Of a stretch of 64,000 bases of DNA, positions 55,936 to 64,000 are shown in pieces. Numbering within the stretch: position 1 is the stretch's first letter; every line of letters begins with the position of its first letter. Both the position numbers and the translations under genes were made by a program. The notes beneath the pieces were generated by a model. The model had not been told where the DNA came from and searched no databases. It saw only the letters and a program-made list of their open reading frames with translations. The DNA is from Patiria miniata (Eukaryota > Echinodermata > Asteroidea > Valvatida > Asterinidae): assembly GCF_015706575.1 (NCBI RefSeq), contig NW_024037076.1, positions 14,450,898-14,514,897 of the forward strand, in the 5' to 3' direction.

Positions 55936-58619
55936 GCAAAAGTTTAAAGTAAAAGCACTATACATGAATATTTATGTATTTTATAGTGAGCTTTCTTCGT
56001 GTATATTGCACATGACTCTGTACCTTGATGCTGCCAATGATGACCAGTGTGATATGCTATTTTTGTGAACTTTATGACCCATTTTAGGTAATATGTGTGG
56101 TTGTATGTAATTTTGTCAGCCTACCGACATGAATGCTTGATAATTGACCAATACCTGCTCCTTCAATTCTTTTACACTGACTTGAGACTTTGAGGTCTTA
56201 CATATACACCAACAGATCGGTCACATCATTATGGCATCAGTTTCAGGTCTACGTTATCCCTAATATCATATTGCTTTTTGATAATCCAGACAAGTGTATC
56301 TGATTGTAATTCAACATGGGAATGATATTTTCTCCTTATTTGATAAATCTCAGTTCCTGTTCCCATAATTGACAGATCACTATCTTGTACCTTCTTAAGA
56401 AATACACCAAGATAAATGTATAGTATGAAATTGTGCTTATGTATTACTTTATTAAATAGCAGTATTAGTAGTGCTTGTTGTGGTCAGTGGGCTTACTGTC
56501 TTAAGTCATCTTTCATATGCAATTTCAGGTACAATCTTTGAAAACCCTTCTTATAGGATTTTTATCACACCAAAGAGTATTTTTGGCAAGTAGTAAATTT
56601 ATGATGAGAAACAAAGAAATACCTATTTTAAGGTTATCTTTTAACTTTTCAATTGTCCAAATGTAGTTACATAGTTCAGAAATTCGGAGATTAAACTATA
56701 CAAAAGCTTTAATTGCACCATTTTGCAGTAAAGGGGCGTAGTAAACGTACAACTTTGCATAAGATGTGCAGTTGTTATGTTTTTATCGGCGTTGGTTTGT
56801 TTGTTTGTTTGTTTGTTTGTTGGTTGGTTGGTTGGTTGGTTGGTTGGTTGATTGTCTGTGAATAGGTAACAAGTCCAAAAGTTATGGACGGATTGTCATT
56901 AATTGTTTTTAGTTTTCCTAATGAAAGAATTGCAATTTTTACCATTACTATAATGCAAAACGGTTACCAAGTGATTTATTGTACACGCACACGTACAAAC
57001 AGCACGTATTGTGTGCTAACTTTTTTAAACGTCAAAACTGTCTACAAATGAGACGCAAAATTAGTCTTCTATGAAAATCACTCCATTTGGTATTAATTTG
57101 CAGACCATGAAATAAGCAGACTATTCTTTTTGAGGAGCGCGATCGCGCAGGTGCTCCTACCGCGCTCCTTATTTTTTGTTTAAGAGCTTAAAAAAATAGC
57201 GCTCCCAATAAATTCAACAGGACTTTCGACAGTGGACTGAACCACAATCTGATCTGAAGAATGTACCAAAAAGGACAAGATTTTGTTTGTAATACCTTGT
57301 ATAAAACTCACAATTTATGCGTCCACAGAAAAAGAAGGGGGGAAAAAACTTAGAAATCGCCACGGTACCTCAATTAATCCCTCCAAAAACGAAACCATTT
57401 AGGTCTATGCACGTATATTTAAGTCGTTATTCGCCTCTTAAAAGACATATTTATATAAGCTGAAATTTCAACGGAACACAATCAAGCTATTTGTTTGCTA
57501 ATTTCAGTTGGAGAGATTTACCACCTTTTTTTTTAGAGAACAGTTTTCCTCCCGAAGGGAATTATTACAATTTGATTTTGACATGTTCTGCCTACCTCGG
57601 CTAATTCGATATCACCGTCACAGCTGGTTTCTTGGTTTGTTTTTGTCGTTTGCCTCCCCAACTTTTTCGAAAGAGTAGCCCCACCCTGAATGATGCAAAT
57701 TCTTGAAAAGTGTTTGCTAATGATGTAGCTCAATTGTTAATCTGTCCAAATGCAAAGTAGAAACATAAAATCATCAAATTAAACCATTTCTTTTTGCGCG
57801 CTGAGCCGCCACGTAAAAAATTACCCCAATGCTTAGAAAAAATGAAGTTTGAACTTGTTAAGGTAGATTTTCAGTGATTGTACCTAAAATGCAAGTTCCC
57901 TATTGGGCTTCATAAGCCCACTTATAAGTTATATTACTTTTGTCAGTGTGGTTATCGTTGTGCATTAATCTTGGTATTTGAAAAGAATTTGAAATTTGGT
58001 GTGACAGTTTATTTTGAAGTGTGCAGTTATTAAATATTATCTTGAATCAGACTAGATAATTCTTGATCCTGATATGTCGATCCAGGCAACGTGTTATATC
58101 CCTGTACCAAAGTGGCCTGTAGTCCAGCAGTATGCTCCCACTACTACCTGGAAACTAGGTTGAAAATAACGTATGTCCCTTAGTATTGTCCCAATTTTGA
58201 AATCCAGATGACAATGGGGTATTGGAGCCAGACTAGTCCTGGCCTTCGCTTGTACCCCGTAACCCCCCCCCCCCCCCCCCGCAAACACTGAGGACGCTGG
58301 GAAGGGCTGATGAATTTACGCTCTGGCTGATTGGATAGAATTTGCGTGACGTGTGACAGGGGCCAATTTCATGGAGCTGCTAAGCACACAAAAAAAGTCT
58401 GGCTTAGTAAAAGCAGGTTACCAGCAAAAACTCCATGTGATTTTCATGCTAAGCAAACAACAGCTGAATATCAATCATAAGCAATATACATCACATGGAA
58501 ATTTGGTTGGCAATCCTGTTTTTGCCAAGAAAGACTTTGCATCAGCAACTCCTTGAAACTGGCCCCAGCTGCCAGTCATCACGGCCACGACCCTGCAAGG
58601 TTTTAAACGGCTGTTTAAA
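55936..58619. other. Intergenic, nothing coding recognised
   Basis: It contains a GTTT/GGTT microsatellite (56797-56850) and an imperfect inverted-repeat fragment at 58356-58566 (GGGGCCAATTTCATG against GAAACTGGCCCC). No exon or RNA gene is supported. Confidence 0.45.
56797..56850. repeat. GTTT then GGTT microsatellite
   Basis: Six GTTT-type units followed by seven GGTT units. The phrase CCAAAAGTTATGGACGGATT just after it suggests a dispersed repeat that carries the microsatellite at its edge. Confidence 0.85.
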
Positions 58620-59544
58620 TTCCTAAGCCGGAAATCCATTGGTAACATTTTTTTTCATCTACCATGTGGCGACCATCTTGGATTTCAAAATGGCCACCAT
58701 CAGACCTAGTTTGTTTAATAACTTCGGACCTGATTGTCATATGAAGTTCATTTTGGTGGCAAACCCCATGTTTTTGATACCAAGGAACCGAAGTACATTA
58801 TTGTTTATGATGTACTCCAAATGGATGGCAGCCATCTTGGATATTTCAAAATAGCCGCCATTTTTTTCTTATTTGCATAATAATTTGGACTCGAATGTCG
58901 TACGAAGTCAATTTTGGTGGCAAACCGCATGAATTTGATGACAAGTAATACAAATAACGCATTGCTGATGATGTATCCCAGATGGATGGCAGCCATCTTG
59001 GACTTTTCAAAATAGCCGCCATCTTGGATTTTATTTACATAATAACATATTGCATCTGAATGTCGTATGAAGTCCATTTGACAAACGCATGTTTTTGAAT
59101 GAACTCAAGTAAATCATTGTGGACGGGGTACTCACAATGGATAGCAGCCATCTTGGATTTCTGAATGGCCGCCATTTTGAACTAATTTGTATATTAAATT
59201 TCGACTCGAATGTCGTCTGAAGTCAATTTTGGTGGCAAACTCCATCAAGTTGGTACCCATGAATCTAATTAACACATTGAGGCATCCCAATGGATGGCAG
59301 CCATATTGGATATTTCAAAATAGCCGCCATCTTGAATTTCATTTAAATAATAAGGTTGCACCTGAATGTCGTATGAAGTCCATTTTGGGCGGCAAACCCC
59401 ATGTTATTGATACTAAGGAACCCAAGTAAATCATTGTTGAAGGGGTACTCCCAGTGGATAGCCGCTATCTTGGAAATTTCAAAATGGTCGCCACACGTAC
59501 AGTAGATGGAAAAATATGTTAGCAATGGCTTTCCGGCTCAGGAA
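58620..59544. mobile_element. Inverted-repeat element with ~157-bp tandem units bearing YY1-like motifs
   Basis: The ends TTCCTAAGCCGGAAATCCAT and its inverse (ATGGCTTTCCGGCTCAGGAA) continue inward for ~55 bases. Between them are about five diverged units of 152-162 bp, each with GGTGGCAAAC..CATG and TGGCAGCCATCTTGGA followed by CAAAATAGCCGCCAT. The core GCCGCCATCTTGG is the YY1 binding motif. No open frame of note. Confidence 0.75.
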
Positions 59545-61528
59545 GGTAAACTCTATCCAAATATGACAAAAATTCATTCTTTAGCAAACAAAAATTCAAA
59601 AGTACATAACAGCCTATACAAGGTAGTTATTGTCTACCATTAACCATGATATAGGTTTTGAACAGCGCTCCCATTTACTAAATCGCTCACGATTTAGTAA
59701 AGTCGACTCCGATTGGCTGAGGCGCAGGATCGCACAAATCTGCATGCTTTGATATATCAGACGTTATACAGGAGACGGCGCTCCGTAGATAACGGGTGAT
59801 ACCCAGACTACACCTGTTCAGGCTCCGTTTCGAATCCACAAAGGGTCAAATTGCATATTTTGCGACGCTCAAATTTGTCCACATGGTCCGCAAATAACAT
59901 CTGGTATGGGATGTATGCATTTCTATGAGAAAGTTTTCGGATAGTATTTGCGCGCATTAGCTCACTGCAGTCTTAAACAGCTGCAGCTATATGTCTTTAT
60001 ATAGGTCGTGATAAGTTATACCCGGAAAGCCATCCCTACTTCCTTCACAAGATTCTGTGAAGCTCATCAGCCCTTCCATAGTCTGAGGATAACCCATTAT
60101 CCACGGAGCCCAGTCATGGCAAAGACTACCCTTCCCAGCGCCCTGGCCCTGTTTGTAGGGCGGGGGTACGAGAGGTAAGTCCTGGCCCGGGCGCGAATTA
60201 CTTTTTTTCCCCAAACGAGATCCGAAAATATCAAATGACGGCCCTCTCTCTGCGTTATGCATATTCATGATGTCCAAGGCTTTAGAGAATAAGTTATATA
60301 ACAAGGAATAATGATGTATACATCACCGACGACTGACAGCTGATTTTGGACTAGTTAATGGAAGAAGTTGATCCGAGTTCGAACCCCAGTGAGCGCTTTT
60401 CACTTCTTCTCATGTTACCTTTTGAATAACTTAAGTGAGGAAGTAACAATTCTCACAAGACGAAAATCCTATTTTGGGTTTGTGTTGTGGAGAACAAGTC
60501 ATTAGATGCAAGGCATATAATGGACCAATTTGAAGATGGGAAACGGATGTCTTTTTTGGGAAAAAATCGCGGCCCAGGCAGTGGCGTAGCCAGGTAAAAA
60601 AATAAGGGAATGGGATACCAGCTTGTATAAGGGGGCACCAAGGGTGGACCCAAACAACATCCCCAAAAATTTCCAGGCATACGCAAGTGCTGCACATGTG
60701 AAAATCGGGAGGTGGGGCCGGGGGACTTTTTTGACGCTAGATGGCGCTCTTTAAGGCTGCGCACGCGCAGAGGTGATCCAATCAATGGCTTTAAATCGGA
60801 AGTAGCTACAGGTCCCAATATTTTATGGGGGGACTAGTCTAGTCTGGAGCCCGCTTTCTTGAAATAAATTATCAGCACATAAACTTCGTTTTAGTCGTCC
60901 CAAGTACCACTTTTCCAAGGGCGCTGGTGACCTTTGTTTCTCTGGGTTACACCTCTTTGTTCCGACACCCCTATTTTCCGACTGCACATATTCCTATTCT
61001 TAACCCTAACCCTAACTCTATTCGGGAGTAGCACAATCTTATGTGCGGGTTGTAGGAACACGGCAGTCACCGTTTCACTGAGCTCTAATTGCAAACATGT
61101 TTGTATATAACTGACCATGACCCTCGATCAGCACTTCCGTTTGTGCATATTGTTCATTGCAAGCGACATATCTACGATACTTTGCGACGCCCTCGTTTCA
61201 GTTACACGTTTTTGTGCAAGTAATTTACAGTCACCCAGCGCCTTTTGACAGGGCCGTTGGAAAGGGTGAATAAAGTCGTGATTTATTGTCGAAATGTAAC
61301 ATCATTAGTGCTATTTTTTGACATTTTCGTTTTAATTAATTAGGCCCTAATATTGGAATACTAGGTGGGGGAGACAAAGGAATACGACTTTTTTTGTAAG
61401 CCTTTAAAGGTAAACGTAAATCAATCCAGAGAGAAATTATTCAATTTCAGAACATTTTTTAATGTCGTGTGTGCTCCATCAGCTGGAGACAATAACATAT
61501 TGATGGAGTGGGTAACTGTGGGAGGCTA
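59545..61528. other. Intergenic; scattered repeats, no gene recognised
   Basis: It holds a small hairpin at 59675-59703 (TTTACTAAATCG/CGATTTAGTAAA), a repeat at 59893-60150, a CAGTGGCGTAGCCAGG end at 60579 and CCCTAACCCTAAC at 61003-61015. Confidence 0.45.
59893..60150 (-). repeat. Interspersed repeat, inverted partner of 63800-64000
   Basis: It shares, in inverse form, CGCTGGGAAGGG, GAGCTTCACAGAATC and GCGCGCAAATACTATCCG-type blocks with the end of the window. The right copy is cut by the window edge. Confidence 0.7.
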
Positions 61529-61662
61529 AAGCCCGGTTCATACTTCACGCGAAAGCGAAGCGAAATTCGTGACGTCAACAATACGTTCGGAGCGCGTCCA
61601 CCATTGTTGACGACATGAATTTCGCTTCGCACTTGCTTTCGCGTGAAGTATGAACCGGGCTT
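61529..61662. mobile_element. 134-bp palindromic MITE, AAGCCCGGTTCATACTTC ends
   Basis: AAGCCCGGTTCATACTTCAC at the left and GTGAAGTATGAACCGGGCTT at the right are exact inverses; arms of ~55 bases pair (CGAAGCGAAATTC/GAATTTCGCTTCG). TAA or TTAA adjoins each end. Confidence 0.85.
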
Positions 61663-61672
61663 AAGGTAGTAC

Positions 61673-62261
61673 TAGCCCGACTGCGTCTGGCCGTACAGTA
61701 CTATCGCAAGCTCTGTAGTACGGCCAGACGCTCAATGCTTTCACAGAGACTGAATTTTTTTGGCCGCTGATGTAGCGATTTTGCTACAGATTTCGATCGA
61801 GATTATCTTTTCATCCAGGACACAAATTTCCAAAGTTAAGGTTCTTAGTCGTAGAGCAACTCATACCTTTTCGAAAAGACGTTTGTCGGACACTCGGCGC
61901 GGCTGGCCATACAAACACGAGGTCATGAACTAAATAATGCATATTCATTATCTTGCCCAAGCGCGCTCGCATAATGCATACATTACAGCGCGGCCGCCAT
62001 TTTGAAAGTCGTCTTTTGGCCAGATGGATGAAAATATTGAAACCAAAGAACGTTTTTTTTCGAAAAGGTATGAGTTGCTCTACGACTAAGAACCTTAACT
62101 TTGGAAATTTTTGTCCTGGATGGAAAGATAACCTCGATCGAAATCTGTAGCAAAATCGCTACATCAGCGGCCAAAAAAATTCAGTCTCTGTGGAAGCATT
62201 GGGCGTCTGGCCGTACTACAGAGCTTGCGATAGTACTGTACGGCCAGACGCAGTCGGGCTA
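61673..62261. mobile_element. Large palindromic DNA element with 8-bp duplication
   Basis: Ends TAGCCCGACTGCGTCTGGCC and its inverse, with arms of ~200 bases almost identical. The exact 8-bp duplication GGTAGTAC flanks it (61665-61672 and 62262-62269). The loop region (61890-62030) includes GCGGCCGCCATTTTG. No coding capacity. The duplication length fits hAT- or P-type elements. Confidence 0.88.
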
Positions 62262-62269
62262 GGTAGTAC

Positions 62270-63080
62270 ATGTACATGTATTTCCAAGTGTCCCAACAAT
62301 TTTGGCTGGGATTGTAGATGTAAAGCATCGAGTTCAAAAATAAATAAGTCATACTGTGCACACTTACGTCGAGATGATCTAATCAATATTGGCTTTAAAA
62401 TGGGAACTAGCTGCCGGTCACCATATTTTAGGGGGAGGGGAGATCAGTCTATTGAAATAGAAGACCAATGTGTCTTTGACGGTTTCAGACTCATGTGCAC
62501 TTAAGAAAAAAACAAATTAATTGACCGTTAATCCCTATTATAATTTGCACCACGATCTGCTCAAACCAACCCCACTAAATCCCAATCTCGTACCCATGGT
62601 GTCGAGCAGTACGCTCCCACCACTATACCTGCTCTCTTACATCATCATCATCAAGTCGGCAACAGCTGGGCTCCGATACGACTGCCCCACTGATCCCTCC
62701 GGTCCACCATAAGGGTGCAGGAGCGTAGTATGGTCTTTTTTAATTGGGGGGGGGGGGGGGGGGGGGTTAAAATCCGTGCTGAAATGTGTACACGTTTTTT
62801 TCTCCGGACACTTGGCCTCCGTAAAATCAAATAGAGTGCGGGGGGGGGGGGGGGGGCGTGTACCATCAGTCGGTGGGGGCGCTGTTCAAAACCCACGGTT
62901 ATATTACACCTACGGGCATATATTGTGCTTTTCAGGGCGATACATGCGCGAAATGTAAAGAAAAGGCACACGTACCGGCCTATGAAACCAAAACAAGACA
63001 CAACGTATTTTTTACAAAGGGCACTTGTTTACAAAAAGAAGGGCACTATTAACAAATATTGGGGGGGGGGGGAGTTTAAT

Positions 63081-63117
<37 letters not shown>

Positions 63118-63328
63118 CTGGCTACGCCTATGGGGTGGCAAGCCTGCTGGCCGTCTCCACTCCAGTGTTGTAATTTGTTTCGCTACGGCAGCAGTTTCTG
63201 TTGAGTTTACGTCGTTATATCTGTTAAGCTAAAATATGGCCCATGAACATGAACACAAAAAAGTCTGGAAATATCGCCGAAAGAAAGTCACAAAATTGGA
63301 GCATTTTAACTATTTATTTCGTTAAAAA
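62270..63328. other. Intergenic with G/C-tract repeats
   Basis: 62750-62900 belongs to the GCGCCCCC family and 62883-63135 is a reversed relative of 19379-19772 ending CTGGCTACGCCTATG. Homopolymer G and C runs reach tens of bases. No gene recognised. Confidence 0.5.
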
Positions 63329-63485
63329 GGAATAACAGTGTGAGGAGCCGGTCTTCACTGCGTGATAATGACCGAGTGTGGGGGTGACCGCTGTTAATGG
63401 ACCTTCGTCTCGGTCCATTAACAGCGGTCACCCCAAACCTGGTCATTATCACGCAGTGAAGACCGGCTCCTCACACTGTTATTCC
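63329..63485. repeat. Long near-perfect hairpin
   Basis: A left arm of 75 and a right arm of 74 bases are inverse (ends GGAATAACAGTGTGAGGAGC) around an 8-base loop at 63404-63411. Differences are limited to a few bases around 63373-63382. Likely a very short palindromic MITE; a hairpin RNA source is possible. Confidence 0.85.
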
Positions 63486-63599
63486 CTTATTAATATGAGC
63501 ACATTTGAAAAGAAAGAAGTATGGTTGAGAAGACGTGGACGTTATAATTGCAATGATCGTGAAAACACGTAATACACGTTGGGGAAAAACAACACCAAG

Positions 63600-63723
63600 T
63601 TCACGATATCATTGAATTTCTTAACTGCGGTATCGAATCAGGATACAGGAAGAAAATTCGTATATAGGGATTACTATTGGAAACGACTTTGCAAATAAAG
63701 TAATCACTGGAGACGAGGTTGCA
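63600..63723 (-). repeat. Partial relative of the 14565-15088 element
   Basis: GGAGACGAGGTTG at the right end and the CAGGATACAGGAA block are inverse matches to the first part of the element in intron 2. Confidence 0.5.
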
Positions 63724-63799
63724 CCCCCCCCCCCTTAATATGGGGACCGGTAGATATAGCCATAGACTGGATCATATCTGCGCGTTCGCTCATATACCC

Positions 63800-64000
63800 C
63801 CCCTGCAAACAGGGCGCTGGGAAGGGCAGATGAGCTTCACAGAATCTTGTGAAGGAAGTGGGGATGGCATTCTGGGTTATTTGTCATGACCTATGTATAA
63901 AGCATCTTTCTGCAGCTGTAGACCCACGGTTTGCCAATGCGCGCAAATACTATCCGAAAAAGTTTGCCATAGAAATGCATACACACCATACTGGATGTGA
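63800..64000 (+). repeat. Interspersed repeat cut by the window end
   Basis: Inverse match of 59893-60150 (see that entry); it starts near GGCGCTGGGAAGGGCAGATG and runs to the last base. Confidence 0.7.

Noticed and set aside
60311..60420. tRNA or SINE from a GTTCGAACCCC B-box-like phrase
   Set aside because: No matching A box, cloverleaf or second copy could be seen, so it is too weak to call.

Overview
This window is nuclear DNA from an animal: genes are split by GT-AG introns, coding density is very low, and transposon remnants are packed between and inside the introns. A complete adhesion-type GPCR gene, a CR1/L2-like LINE, tRNA-derived SINEs, TTAGGG motifs and many hAT and TTAA miniature elements fit a marine invertebrate. 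An echinoderm or other non-vertebrate deuterostome seems most likely, but this is judged from overall character and nothing here fixes the species.

The only gene I could assemble runs on the + strand from about 9.3 kb to about 55.9 kb. It has 22 constitutive coding exons (9442..55433) whose phases agree at every junction. They encode about 863 residues: a signal peptide split over exons 1 and 2, a long extracellular region of no recognised domain, a GAIN-like segment ending in a clear GPS autoproteolysis site, seven membrane segments of adhesion GPCR type and a short basic/serine-rich tail. A further 93-nt phase-0 exon candidate (34409..34501) lies in the 11.7-kb intron between the GPS exon and TM1. 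It would add 31 residues with two N-glycosylation sites to the linker next to the tethered agonist.

Layout: 1-4.7 kb is nested miniature elements. 4.8-8.3 kb is a decayed non-LTR retrotransposon (PHD finger, endonuclease, reverse transcriptase). 8.7 kb is a SINE. 9.3 kb is the GPCR promoter region. 9.4-55.4 kb is the GPCR gene, whose introns hold a 33-copy 48-bp minisatellite (32.1-33.7 kb) and most of the transposons. 55.4-64 kb is the 3' UTR and intergenic DNA with more inverted-repeat elements.

The most distinctive non-genic content is a set of DNA-transposon derivatives. At least eleven insertions are bounded by exact 8-bp target-site duplications. Three of the hAT-like elements share a CAGNGTTGTA-like terminus, but each carries a different subterminal short tandem repeat built on CGAG. 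A 1.48-kb foldback element has arrays of a CGTACGTACG palindrome, a 6-bp duplication and another element nested inside it. Other inverted-repeat elements carry paired DR1 nuclear-receptor motifs, YY1-like motifs or TTAGGG repeats. One hAT copy contains an inverted copy of its own left flank.
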